Assembly: GCF_016592555.1 (NCBI RefSeq) | Contig: NZ_AP014546.1 | Coordinates: 744,001 to 808,000 of the forward strand | Source of the DNA: Neptunomonas japonica JAMM 1380 | GTDB taxonomy: Bacteria > Pseudomonadota > Gammaproteobacteria > Pseudomonadales > Balneatricaceae | DNA length: 64,000 bases | Direction: 5' to 3' | Shown: one piece after another, positions 52,901-61,052 of the stretch | Layout: each line of letters begins with the position of its first letter | How positions within the stretch are numbered: position 1 is the stretch's first letter | Translations under genes and position numbers: made by a program | The notes under the pieces: model-generated | What the model saw: only the letters and a program-made list of their open reading frames with translations | What the model was told of the DNA's origin: nothing | Database searches by the model: none

Positions 52901-53890
52901 GGCAAAAGTTGCGAGTTGCTTGTTTCCTAGCTCGAAAGGCAGCATTAACACGAAAGTATCTGCATCGATGAATTCGCCTTGAAAGAAAATATTTCCTGCT
53001 GTGGCGATGGGGAGAACGAAGATGCTCAAAAGTAGCATGTAAAATGGGAAGAGCCAGCGTGCAATGCGCAGGTTTTTGATGTCGGTGTTTTCAACAATGG
53101 TCACATGAAATTGACGTGGAAGACAAAGGACTGCACAGCAGGCGAGTACTATTTCCGTCAAAAAACTGCCGCTTAAGTAATTATGGTACCTATTATCTGT
53201 TTGGAGCTGCTGGCTAACATTATGTAAGGTGTCATAAAGGCCATCAAACACCTGTCCAGAAATGAAAATACCTACGGCGATAAATGCGGTGAGTTTAATA
53301 ATTGATTCGAAAGCAACAGCGAGAACAATACCCTCATGATGTTCTGTTGCGTCGATATGGCGCGTTCCAAAAAGAATGGCAAATATAGCCATTAATATGG
53401 CAACAAAGAGGGCTGTATCACTCCCTTTGCTTAGTGCTTCTGTTGTACCGGGGGCTAGTGCGTTGTAGCTGATGGCTACGGCTTTTAGTTGCATAGCAAT
53501 GTAAGGCACGGTGCCCAGTACGGCGATTATTGTTACCAAGACGGCAAGTGATTGGCTTTTGCCATAACGTGACGAGATGAAATCAGAAATAGTTGTGATG
53601 TTTTGTTGCTTGCTAATCAGCATCATTTTTTCTATAACGCGCCAGCCAAAGATGAAAACCAGCAAAGGGCCTAGGTAGGTAGCTAGGAACTCCCAGCCTG
53701 AACTAGAGGCACGACCCACAGAGCCGTAAAATGTCCATGAAGAGCAATAAACGGCTAAAGAAAGCGAATAGATTATGGGATTGTTTGCGTAAGACTTGCC
53801 GCGACTGGTTTTGTCTCCGTAGTAAGCGATGCTAAATAGCAGTCCTACGTATAGGAGCGAAATAAGAATAATGGACCAACCTGAAAGCAT
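49955..53890 (-). CDS. crbS: Sodium/solute symporter-histidine kinase hybrid CrbS
   Basis: A 1311-residue membrane sensor kinase. The N-terminal about 520 residues form an SLC5-like sodium/solute symporter domain with about 13 helices, followed by PAS domains (about 650-900), a HisKA domain with phospho-histidine H952 (AAASHDLLQPLNAAR), an ATPase domain and a receiver domain with D1239 (ITLVDYHLN). This is the CrbS/MxtR architecture. AAGGTG lies 7 bases before the ATG. It is divergent from the DUF4212-symporter pair and convergent with crbR. Whether the symporter part transports or only senses is unresolved. Confidence 0.93.
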   Translation of the reverse strand: MLSGWSIILISLLYVGLLFSIAYYGDKTSRGKSYANNPIIYSLSLAVYCSSWTFYGSVGRASSSGWEFLATYLGPLLVFIFGWRVIEKMMLISKQQNITTISDFISSRYGKSQSLAVLVTIIAVLGTVPYIAMQLKAVAISYNALAPGTTEALSKGSDTALFVAILMAIFAILFGTRHIDATEHHEGIVLAVAFESIIKLTAFIAVGIFISGQVFDGLYDTLHNVSQQLQTDNRYHNYLSGSFLTEIVLACCAVLCLPRQFHVTIVENTDIKNLRIARWLFPFYMLLLSIFVLPIATAGNIFFQGEFIDADTFVLMLPFELGNKQLATFAFIGGLSAATSMVIVASITLSTMVCNDIIMPLLFRISSLKLSQSNDLGALLLKVRRLTIITLLLMAYFYYRILGNQGPLSSFGLLAFVAIAQFMPALLGGIFWKKGSRQGALVGMTAGLLLWIYTLVIPTLINANIISPHFLQNGLFDYLILTPTALFGINNLDPLTHGVLWSLITNITLYVIVSQYTSQRLTDRIQASAFVDVYNKDLTIPSRQHSTVTVGDLQMLTERFLGLSRTQHAFTGYALQRNEEPPLSGDKATPELNNFTERLLAGVIGASSARIVIASTLRGKDMQIGDVVSIVDEASQALRFNRSLLQSTIENIGLGISVVDQQLRLVAWNRPYLQMFNYPEGLICVGRSIEEIFRYNALKGEYGPGNIEEQISKRLDSIKSGRPHRYERYRPDGTVLEVRDNPTPNGGYVNTYMDITQHKRVEEALRESEHNIRIYTDNVPVLIAYLDTERRYLFVNKAYAEAFGMERDTMIGKPAYKILDATEYAKRKDFIQQALNGNRQKFETDLPSQNSAKRFAEVTYIPHVGEYGDVLGYFTLYQDITERRDAEIALQITNETLEQRVKERTHALSVVNKELRKENTIRALMEDELRQAKSDAEAANLGKTRFLAAASHDLLQPLNAARLFTSALAQQSHSSPSTTQLVDNLDGSLKAAEELITTILDISKLDAGALEPVITHFSLDSLFSNLSTEFAALTQEKALAFRYVHCYQIVASDQKLLRRILQNFLSNALRYTQDGKVLLGCRRIGQQLRIEVWDTGVGIPKEKLHEVFEEFKRINNPKHSKVQGLGLGLAITDRIAKMLKHKISVRSWPGQGTVFSITIPLGDPAKEVQSKPEQRGWIRSKTLNGTTALIIDNEPKILEGMSALLQGWGCDTYTAASIEAAANLYNNEAAPLPDITLVDYHLNELDTGIMALNELYTLWGKEIPALVITADRTDEVKEEINNFGAQLLTKPIKPAALRAMINKLVSASKSA

Positions 53891-54072
53891 GTCGACACAC
53901 CTTGAGCTTTAAAAGTTTAAACGTAAGTGTAACCTAAACCGTCTAAGATCCTAATACTTCAGTTATACCTTTGTATAGCCTGTTGTATGTTAAGGAATTT
54001 TCAATATTAAGACTGTAAGCAGCTAAATATGCAGGCTGTAGCGATGTTGGCTGTATGTGTCGACAATGTGTA

Positions 54073-54086
54073 CCGACTAAAGTCGG
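54073..54086. repeat. Short palindrome upstream of the DUF4212 gene
   Basis: CCGACT-aa-AGTCGG, 86 bp before the DUF4212 start in the 281-bp divergent region with crbS. It is a possible operator; no copy was seen before acs. Confidence 0.4.
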
Positions 54087-54171
54087 GGATTTGTTTGGGG
54101 GTGCTCTCTGATAAATTTACCCAGTCTACTTCTTTCACTTAATCCGATAACAAAAATTTAAGGATAGTGCC

Positions 54172-54432
54172 ATGTCAATCAGTAGTGAGAGTGCAAAAGC
54201 CTATTGGGGCGAAAATTTGCGCATAATAATGACTTACCTTGCCATCTGGTTCGTAGTTTCCTACGGCGCTGGCATTCTGTTTGTCGAACAGTTGGATGCA
54301 ATTAGCTTTTTTGGTTTTCCATTAGGCTTTTGGTTTGGTCAGCAGGGTTCGATTTTCGTATTCGTCGTCTTGATCTGGGCTTATGTAGCCAGCATGAACA
54401 AGCTCGATGAAAAATATGACGTACAAGAATAA
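54172..54432 (+). CDS. DUF4212 sodium/substrate symporter small subunit
   Basis: An 86-residue protein with two predicted membrane helices (about 20-42 and 58-78). The segment YWGENLRIIMTYLAIWFVVS is diagnostic of DUF4212, which is nearly always encoded before a sodium/solute symporter of the VC_2705 type, as here (28-bp spacer). TTAAGGATA precedes the ATG. Confidence 0.92.
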   Translation: MSISSESAKAYWGENLRIIMTYLAIWFVVSYGAGILFVEQLDAISFFGFPLGFWFGQQGSIFVFVVLIWAYVASMNKLDEKYDVQE

Positions 54433-54460
54433 TAATAACTTAATATAGGGTGGCGTTAAT

Positions 54461-56275
54461 ATGAGTGTTGATATGTTATCGTATCTATTTATTGGTGGAT
54501 CATTCCTCCTTTATATAGGTATTGCAGTGTGGGCCCGTGCGGGTTCAACTAAAGAGTTTTACGTAGCTGGTGGTGGTGTACACCCGATTGCCAATGGTAT
54601 GGCAACAGCAGCAGATTGGATGTCGGCGGCATCTTTCATCTCTTTGGCAGGTTTGATCTCCTTTGTTGGACGTGATGGTTCTGCTTATTTGATGGGTTGG
54701 ACTGGTGGTTATGTGTTGCTAGCAATGCTGTTGGCTCCATACCTTCGTAAATTTGGTAAGTTCACAGTGCCAGATTTCGTAGGTGACCGTTATGAATCAA
54801 GCACTGCTCGTATTATCGGGGTCGTTTGTACTATCGTAATCTCTTTCACTTACGTTGCTGGTCAGATGCGTGGTGTGGGGATCGTGTTCTCTCGTTACTT
54901 GCACGTAGATATTAATACTGGTGTTATTCTAGGTATGGCGATTGTTTTCTTCTACGCTGTACTGGGTGGCATGAAAGGTATTACTTATACACAGGTGGCT
55001 CAGTACTGCGTATTGATTCTTGCTTTCACAGTGCCTTCTTTCTTCCTTTCTGCTCAAGTAACTGGTCATATCCTACCGCAGATCGGTTTGGGTGCGACTC
55101 TGGAAACTGGACAGTCAGTTCTAGCTACTCTGGATCAGCTATCTTTGGATCTTGGTTTTGCTCAATATACCGCGGGTAAGAAGTCGACCTTTGATATCTT
55201 CTGTCTAACAGTTGCATTGATGTGTGGTACTGCAGGTCTTCCGCATGTAATTGTACGCTTCTTCACAGTTCCTCGTGTAAAAGATGCGCGTACTTCTGCT
55301 GGTTATGCGTTGATTTTCATCGCATTGCTTTACACAGCTATTCCAGGTGTTGCTGGTTTTGGACGTGTAAACCTAATCCAAACGCTTAACGGTCCTGATA
55401 ACGCAGGTACTGAGTATGCTGAAATTCCTTCTTGGTTTAAAAACTGGGAAAATGCTGGTCTGCTAGGTTGGAATGACCGTAACGGCGATGGCAAAATTCA
55501 GTATGCTGCGGGTGCTGCATTTGATGGTAAAAAAGGTAAGCCTTCATATGCTGAAGGTGATGAGCGTGGTGAGTTTGGTCAGCGTTTAGCAACTAATGCT
55601 AAGACTGATGCTGGCTTCGATGCGGCAAAACAGCCTTTTGCTAACGAAGTATATGTTGACCGTGACATCATGGTACTGGCTAACCCAGAGATTGCTCAGC
55701 TTCCTGCTTGGGTAATTGCTTTGGTAGCAGCAGGTGCGGTAGCAGCGGCACTATCTACAGCAGCAGGTCTGTTGTTGGTGATTTCGACTGCCATTGCGCA
55801 TGACTTGATGAAGAAAACCATCAACCCTAATATCAATGATAAGCAAGAGTTGATGTACGCTCGTCTAGCGGCTGTTGTGGCTATCTGTATTGCCGGTTAC
55901 TTCGGTATCAACCCACCAGGGTTTGTGGCACAGGTAGTGGCGTTGGCATTTGGTATTGCGAGTGCTTCGGTATTCCCAACTCTAATGCTAGGTATCTTCT
56001 ACAAGCGTATGAACACTCAGGGTGCAATCGCTGGTATGTTGGTTGGTCTGATTTCTACTGTTGGATACATGTGGTACTTCGTATTTGGCGGTGGTAACAG
56101 TGCTGACTACTTCATGGGTGTAAGCCCGGGTGGATTTGGTGCAATCGGTATGGTGCTTCACTTTATCGTCGCTATCGTTGTTGCTTCAATGACTCCTCCT
56201 CCATCTGAAGAGATGCAGAGAATTGTTGAAGATCTACGTATTCCACGTGGTGCTGGTGAAGCTCACGCTCACTAA
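54461..56275 (+). CDS. Sodium/solute symporter, VC_2705/ActP-like subfamily
   Basis: A 604-residue membrane protein of the SLC5 family with about 13 helices. The motifs REFYVAGGGVHPIANGMATA-like region (31-50), DWMSAASFISLAG and VPDFVGDRY match cation/acetate symporters. An extracytoplasmic loop at about 305-400 carries DRNGDGKIQY (339-348), an EF-hand-like calcium loop lacking the final glutamate. It is longer than E. coli ActP (549) but normal for the DUF4212-linked group. Acetate is the likely substrate given acs and CrbS/CrbR, though other monocarboxylates cannot be excluded. Confidence 0.9.
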   Translation: MSVDMLSYLFIGGSFLLYIGIAVWARAGSTKEFYVAGGGVHPIANGMATAADWMSAASFISLAGLISFVGRDGSAYLMGWTGGYVLLAMLLAPYLRKFGKFTVPDFVGDRYESSTARIIGVVCTIVISFTYVAGQMRGVGIVFSRYLHVDINTGVILGMAIVFFYAVLGGMKGITYTQVAQYCVLILAFTVPSFFLSAQVTGHILPQIGLGATLETGQSVLATLDQLSLDLGFAQYTAGKKSTFDIFCLTVALMCGTAGLPHVIVRFFTVPRVKDARTSAGYALIFIALLYTAIPGVAGFGRVNLIQTLNGPDNAGTEYAEIPSWFKNWENAGLLGWNDRNGDGKIQYAAGAAFDGKKGKPSYAEGDERGEFGQRLATNAKTDAGFDAAKQPFANEVYVDRDIMVLANPEIAQLPAWVIALVAAGAVAAALSTAAGLLLVISTAIAHDLMKKTINPNINDKQELMYARLAAVVAICIAGYFGINPPGFVAQVVALAFGIASASVFPTLMLGIFYKRMNTQGAIAGMLVGLISTVGYMWYFVFGGGNSADYFMGVSPGGFGAIGMVLHFIVAIVVASMTPPPSEEMQRIVEDLRIPRGAGEAHAH

Positions 56276-56302
56276 AATTTGAGATAACACTCAAAATTCA
56301 GA

Positions 56303-56335
56303 AGGGCGCATCAGCGAAGGTTGATGCGCCCTTTT
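56303..56335 (+). terminator. Terminator after the symporter gene
   Basis: Arms AGGGCGCATCA and TGATGCGCCCT around an 8-base loop, followed by a T-run. Very stable. Confidence 0.93.
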
Positions 56336-56356
56336 TAGTCATTAAGGAGAATAATT

Positions 56357-58189
56357 ATGCCTTCATCTTTCAATATGGATAATCTGCCCTTTAGCTTGCT
56401 GGATGAAAGGGAGCAGGCTTTATTGCGACAAACTCTGGATATAGGCTATTTTCAGAAAGATGAAGTGATTATGCAGGCCGGTTCTGTACCAGAGGGTGTG
56501 TATGTTGTTCTAAAAGGCAAAGTTTCAGAAAGCGAAGTGCATGCAGGGGAAGCCGATAGGCAAGAGCATATTTATGTTCATTATGAAAATGAAGATTACT
56601 TCGGTGCTTGGTCTGCAATTAAAGGTAATGCAATACACAACTTCATCGCTGAAGTTGAAACTATTTGTCATATTATTCCAACGAAAACCGTATTAGATCT
56701 AGTATCAACTAATTCATCATTTGCTGACTATTTTCAGCAAAACCTTGTGGCTAAGGCTGAGATTGTTGAGCAGCATGGTGACTCGCAAGATATGGCTGAG
56801 TTTATGTTGGCTCAGGTCGGTGAGGGGGTGATGCGCGCCCCGCTAATAGTGGATGAAGCCTCTACTATTAAAGCAACCACCGTTATGATGCGTGAAAAGA
56901 AAGTCGATTGTGTTCTTGTTAAAAAGGGAACGCGATATGGGATGGTAACCGGAACTGATTTATTAAACGCTGTTGTTCTGAATGAGTGCTCTATCGATAC
57001 CGCTGTTGCAGAGATAGCTACATACCGTTTGATAAGTGTTCATCCTAACGATTATCTATTCAATGCATTGATTATCATGACACAGCAACAGATCGAACGT
57101 GTTGTTGTTATGCGTGAAAATGAGTTGATGGGTATTGTTGATTTGACCGATGTGTTGAGTTTCTTTTCAAGTCACTCGCATGTTATTGGTTTGCGTATTG
57201 AGCGAGCAAAAACATTGGAAGACCTGCATACCGCTGCGCATGGTCTGAATGATTTAATTAAGTCTTTGGTTTCACAAGGTGTTAAAGCGCGTTTTGCTAT
57301 GGATCTTTTGGCGGCAATGAATGGCCGCATAATGGCCAAGCTATTTGATTTAATGGTTCCTGCAGATATGCAGCCGCATGTATGCTTGATTGTTATGGGG
57401 TCTGAAGGGCGTGGTGAACAAGTTATGAAGACAGATCAGGATAATGCCATTATTTATCGTGATGGTCTTGCTTGGAAGGACATGCAAGAAGTAATGAACA
57501 GTTTCTCTAAGCAGCTGATGGAGTTTGGCTACCCTCCTTGTCCTGGTAATATTATGGTGTCAAATCCAGAATGGGTTAACTCTCTAGGGGATTGGACTCA
57601 GAAAATGTCTTCTTGGTCAGTCAGTTGGGCAGAGCAGGATCAAATGAATCTTGCTATAGCGGTTGATGCTAAACCTGTTGCAGGAAACCCCGCACTATTT
57701 AAAGCGGCTCGTAATTGGTTCTTTAAGTCGTTAAAAAATAATGATGCTTTTTTCTCCAATTTTGCAAAAGTGGCCTTGGAGTTTAGTACGCCGTTAACTT
57801 TTTTTGGGAACTTGAAAGATCGCGGTCAGCTTGATGTTAAAAAAGGCGGTATCTTCCCGATAGTGCATGGCGTTCGCACGATGGCGCTTGAGCATAAGAT
57901 ACTTGTCACTAATACGTTTAAGCGTTTAGAGGCTCTCGTAGAAGTGGGGGCGATGACTGATAAGCACTCTAAAGATCTTGCTGAAGCATTAGGCTTGTTT
58001 ATTCAGTTGCGATTGCGTCAGCAAATCAAGCGTGCCGAGGAGGAAGAAGCAGGTGTTGATCTAACGCCTAATACCCTTGATTTGCAATCTATGAATAAAA
58101 TGGAAAGAGATTTATTGCGAGATGCTTTTCATATAGTTAAAGGGTTTAAGAAGCATCTGGAGTTGCATTACCACTTAGGGAGCCGTTAA
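56357..58189 (+). CDS. cNMP-binding/CBS/DUF294 nucleotidyltransferase-like signalling protein
   Basis: A 610-residue cytoplasmic protein: a cyclic-nucleotide-binding-like domain (about 15-130), a pair of CBS domains (about 155-275), a DUF294 nucleotidyltransferase domain with G348-S349 and D360/D362 (MGSEGRGEQVMKTDQDN), and a DUF294 C-terminal domain (about 470-605). The motif resembles GlnD/GlnE-like nucleotidyltransferases. Genes of this type frequently follow ActP-like symporter genes together with a DnaQ-like exonuclease. The substrate is unknown. Its stop overlaps the next start (TAATG). Confidence 0.88.
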   Translation: MPSSFNMDNLPFSLLDEREQALLRQTLDIGYFQKDEVIMQAGSVPEGVYVVLKGKVSESEVHAGEADRQEHIYVHYENEDYFGAWSAIKGNAIHNFIAEVETICHIIPTKTVLDLVSTNSSFADYFQQNLVAKAEIVEQHGDSQDMAEFMLAQVGEGVMRAPLIVDEASTIKATTVMMREKKVDCVLVKKGTRYGMVTGTDLLNAVVLNECSIDTAVAEIATYRLISVHPNDYLFNALIIMTQQQIERVVVMRENELMGIVDLTDVLSFFSSHSHVIGLRIERAKTLEDLHTAAHGLNDLIKSLVSQGVKARFAMDLLAAMNGRIMAKLFDLMVPADMQPHVCLIVMGSEGRGEQVMKTDQDNAIIYRDGLAWKDMQEVMNSFSKQLMEFGYPPCPGNIMVSNPEWVNSLGDWTQKMSSWSVSWAEQDQMNLAIAVDAKPVAGNPALFKAARNWFFKSLKNNDAFFSNFAKVALEFSTPLTFFGNLKDRGQLDVKKGGIFPIVHGVRTMALEHKILVTNTFKRLEALVEVGAMTDKHSKDLAEALGLFIQLRLRQQIKRAEEEEAGVDLTPNTLDLQSMNKMERDLLRDAFHIVKGFKKHLELHYHLGSR

Positions 58190-58815
58190 TGATTATCCCA
58201 AGAACAATAAGAAGAATGAAAGAAAAGATGGGGCATAAATCTGGACCATATGCTCACCTGTTTGAGCCTTATGATGGTGATGAGGTTGTGTCATTAGATT
58301 GTGAAACAACAGGACTAGACGTTAAGAATGCCGATATCATTTCTATTGGGGCGGTTAGGGTAAAAGGTAATAAAGTTTTAACCAGCGAGCGGTTGGATAT
58401 TAAGTTAAAGCCACCGAAGACTCTTACGGGCGACTCCATTAAGATACATAAAATTCGAGCTGTCGATTTAGAAGACGGGATTGAGTTAGAGGAGGCGCTT
58501 GAGCAGGTTTTAGCTTTTGTTGGAAATAGGCCTATTTTGGGTTATTACGTTAATTATGATATTAGAATGTTAGACAAATTTATCCGTCCTAAATATGGAT
58601 TTGGTTTGCCGTGTAAGGCGATAGAGCTATCTCATGTTTATCACGATATTATAAAGTGGCGTATGGTGGGTGGGAATGTTGATCTTCGGTTTGATACGAT
58701 CTCCAAAAAGCTAGATATCCCTATACTTGAAAGGCACACGGCATTGGGTGACGCTATCACTGTCGCATTAATGTATGTCCGATTGAAATATGGAGACCCG
58801 CCAGAAGTGGGGTAA
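58189..58815 (+). CDS. DEDDh 3'-5' exonuclease, DnaQ-like
   Basis: A 208-residue exonuclease with the complete DEDDh set: D37 and E39 (SLDCETTG), D124 (YVNYDIRML), H183 and D188 (RHTALGDA). It is translationally coupled to the DUF294 protein. Whether it is a polymerase proofreading subunit or a free nuclease is unknown; DnaQ itself (about 240 residues) has a C-terminal polymerase-binding part that is not recognisable here. Confidence 0.88.
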   Translation: MIIPRTIRRMKEKMGHKSGPYAHLFEPYDGDEVVSLDCETTGLDVKNADIISIGAVRVKGNKVLTSERLDIKLKPPKTLTGDSIKIHKIRAVDLEDGIELEEALEQVLAFVGNRPILGYYVNYDIRMLDKFIRPKYGFGLPCKAIELSHVYHDIIKWRMVGGNVDLRFDTISKKLDIPILERHTALGDAITVALMYVRLKYGDPPEVG

Positions 58816-58833
58816 GTTAACAGTATGTTAAAT

Positions 58834-58858
58834 AAAGCGAGCTTTTGGCTCGCTTTTT
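58834..58858 (+). terminator. Terminator after the exonuclease gene
   Basis: Arms AAAGCGAGC and GCTCGCTTT around a 5-base loop, continuing into a T-run. The downstream arm overlaps the fliE sigma-54 promoter candidate. Confidence 0.85.
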
Positions 58859-58860
58859 GC
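58846..58860 (+). promoter_or_regulatory. Candidate sigma-54 promoter of fliEFGHI inside a terminator
   Basis: TGGCTC, five bases (GCTTT), then TTGC; one mismatch from TGGCAC at position 5 of the -24 box. The element is embedded in the 3' arm and T-run of the preceding terminator, 128 bp before the fliE ATG. Confidence 0.6.
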
Positions 58861-58988
58861 ATTTTAAATTATGCTGGATAATAATAAGTAATAAGTGCCA
58901 TAATAATGACGTTCCATAAAGTTGATACGCTTGTTTAATAAGTGAATACTTTGTTTGATGTCAATAAAATGCCGTATTGGGGCGTGAG

Positions 58989-59339
58989 ATGATTGAACGA
59001 GCAGACATAAATAATGTGCTAATGCAGATGAGGTCGTTAAAGGCAGAAGCTCAGCAAGGTGTTATCCATGTTGATAAGCCTGCTTTTAAAGCTGATCCAG
59101 TGCGCGCTGTTGATGGTGAAGGCTTTGGTGATTTGCTTAAAAATGCCATTGATAAAGTAAATGATACTCAGATGGAAGCTAGTCGTATGGCTACAGCGTT
59201 TGAACAAGGCGACCCACGAGTTGAATTAACTCAGGTAATGATTCAAATGCAAAAAGCCAGTGTGTCGTTTGAGGCAATGACTCAGGTTCGTAATAAGCTC
59301 GTTACTGCTTATGAAGATGTTATGAAAATGCCAATGTAA
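58989..59339 (+). CDS. fliE: Flagellar hook-basal body protein FliE
   Basis: A 116-residue protein linking the MS ring and the rod. The ATG at 58989 is preferred over the in-frame TTG at 58977. Motifs FGDLLKNAIDKVNDTQMEAS and LTQVMIQMQKASVSFEAMTQ followed by VRNKLVTAYEDVMKMPM are diagnostic. It begins the second flagellar cluster. Confidence 0.95.
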   Translation: MIERADINNVLMQMRSLKAEAQQGVIHVDKPAFKADPVRAVDGEGFGDLLKNAIDKVNDTQMEASRMATAFEQGDPRVELTQVMIQMQKASVSFEAMTQVRNKLVTAYEDVMKMPM

Positions 59340-59369
59340 TAATGAAAAAATATTTGGCTTTACTGTTTT

Positions 59370-61052
59370 ATGGATAACAATACGATGGCTTTACAAACTA
59401 ATGATGGTGGATTGATGTCGGGCTTTAATAAGCTGACAATTTTGCGCCAGTTTGGTTTGATGGTGGGGCTTGCTGCGAGTATTGCTATCGGCTTTTCTGT
59501 CGTTTTATGGTCAAAATCTCCCGATTACAGAGTTCTATTTTCTAATCTTGAATTTGTAGATGCCAATCAGGTTATCGAACAACTACGTTTGTACAATATT
59601 CCTTATAAGTTTGAAGGCGATGGCAGGGCTGTGCTCGTGCCTAATGAGTATGTTCACCAGGCCAGGCTTAAGCTAGCAGCAGAGGGGTTCTCTGCAGATA
59701 AAACGGTTGGCTTTGAAATAATGGATAAAGATCAAGGTCTAGGCGCCAGTCAGTTTATGGAGAATGCTCGCTATCGACGTGGTTTAGAGGGTGAGCTTGC
59801 TAGAACGATAGCCAGTATGATGGCTGTTAGAGGTGCGCGTGTGCACTTGGCAATACCTAAGCAGACTGTCTTTGTTCGAGATCAGAGAAAAACCAGTGCT
59901 TCAGTTTTTCTAGAGATATTTGCAGGGCGAAAGCTGGAACGTGGCCAAGTGGCTGCTATCGCTAATTTAGTTGCCTCTTCAATTCCTATGCTAGATGTTA
60001 AAGACGTAACAGTGGTTGATCAGCGGGGGCAGTTGTTAAATTCTCGTGATGAAGATGAGGATGTTGTACTAGCAGCTAAGCAGTTTGAGTACGCTCGCAA
60101 AGTTGAAGAAACTTTGCTTAATAGAGTTAATAGTATTTTGCTGCCAGTGGTAGGGCAGGGGCGTTTTAGAGCAGAAGTGTCGGCTGAAATTGATTTTACG
60201 TCTATTGAACAAACAGATGAGCTATTTAATCCAGATTTGCCTGCATTGAGAAGTGAGCAGACACTTGATGAAAATAAAGTAGGCGCTGCTGCATCAAGAG
60301 GTATTCCTGGTGCGCTATCTAATCAGCCACCTGGCCCTAGTTCTGTGCCTGAAGTGGCTGATGGTGGTGGGGCTGCTGCTGGAGGGTCTTCGGTACCTGG
60401 GAGTAATCGCAAGCAAGCAACTCGCAATTTTGAACTGGATCGCTCTATTTCTTATACCAAACATCAAAGTGGTCGTGTCGGGCGTTTGTCAGTTGCTGTT
60501 GTTGTTGATGACCTTATGTCCATTAACCCTGAAACTGGGGAGGCAGCTAAAACGCCGTGGGCTGCCAATGAGTTGGAGCGATTGAGAATTCTTGTTAAAG
60601 ACGCTGTTGGTTATGCTGCGGTGAGGGGAGATAGTGTCAATGTTATTAATTCACCATTTGTGGCTGAGCAGCCATTTATAGAAGAAGAGATACCTATTTG
60701 GATGGAGCCTTGGGTATGGGATATTGCAAAGCAAGTAGGCGCTGTCTTGTTTGTGTTGTTAATGGTTTTTGGAATATTGCGACCCATACTTAAAAGCCTG
60801 ACAACAACAGGAGGGGCGGCTGCGGCTCTAGGTGATGATGCTTCTGGGGATGTGGCTGCAGAGCTTGAAGGCCTGGATGGTGGTGTAGTTTCTGATGATA
60901 AAGTGACCTTTGGTGAGAGGGGAGACTCTCTTTTACCGACGCCAAATGAAAGTTTTGAATATCAACTGAATGCAGTTCGAAGCATGATTGCAGAAGATCC
61001 TGCGCGAGTGGCGCAAGCTGTAAGACAATGGGTTGGGCAAGATGAGCGATGA
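59370..61052 (+). CDS. fliF: Flagellar MS-ring protein FliF
   Basis: A 560-residue membrane-ring subunit with transmembrane helices at about 28-47 and 450-470, periplasmic ring-building motifs between (ARYRRGLEGELARTIASM, VRGARVHLAIP) and a cytoplasmic C-terminus that binds FliG. A low-complexity Gly/Ser/Pro region is present around 310-345. It overlaps fliG by 11 bp. Confidence 0.96.
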   Translation: MDNNTMALQTNDGGLMSGFNKLTILRQFGLMVGLAASIAIGFSVVLWSKSPDYRVLFSNLEFVDANQVIEQLRLYNIPYKFEGDGRAVLVPNEYVHQARLKLAAEGFSADKTVGFEIMDKDQGLGASQFMENARYRRGLEGELARTIASMMAVRGARVHLAIPKQTVFVRDQRKTSASVFLEIFAGRKLERGQVAAIANLVASSIPMLDVKDVTVVDQRGQLLNSRDEDEDVVLAAKQFEYARKVEETLLNRVNSILLPVVGQGRFRAEVSAEIDFTSIEQTDELFNPDLPALRSEQTLDENKVGAAASRGIPGALSNQPPGPSSVPEVADGGGAAAGGSSVPGSNRKQATRNFELDRSISYTKHQSGRVGRLSVAVVVDDLMSINPETGEAAKTPWAANELERLRILVKDAVGYAAVRGDSVNVINSPFVAEQPFIEEEIPIWMEPWVWDIAKQVGAVLFVLLMVFGILRPILKSLTTTGGAAAALGDDASGDVAAELEGLDGGVVSDDKVTFGERGDSLLPTPNESFEYQLNAVRSMIAEDPARVAQAVRQWVGQDER

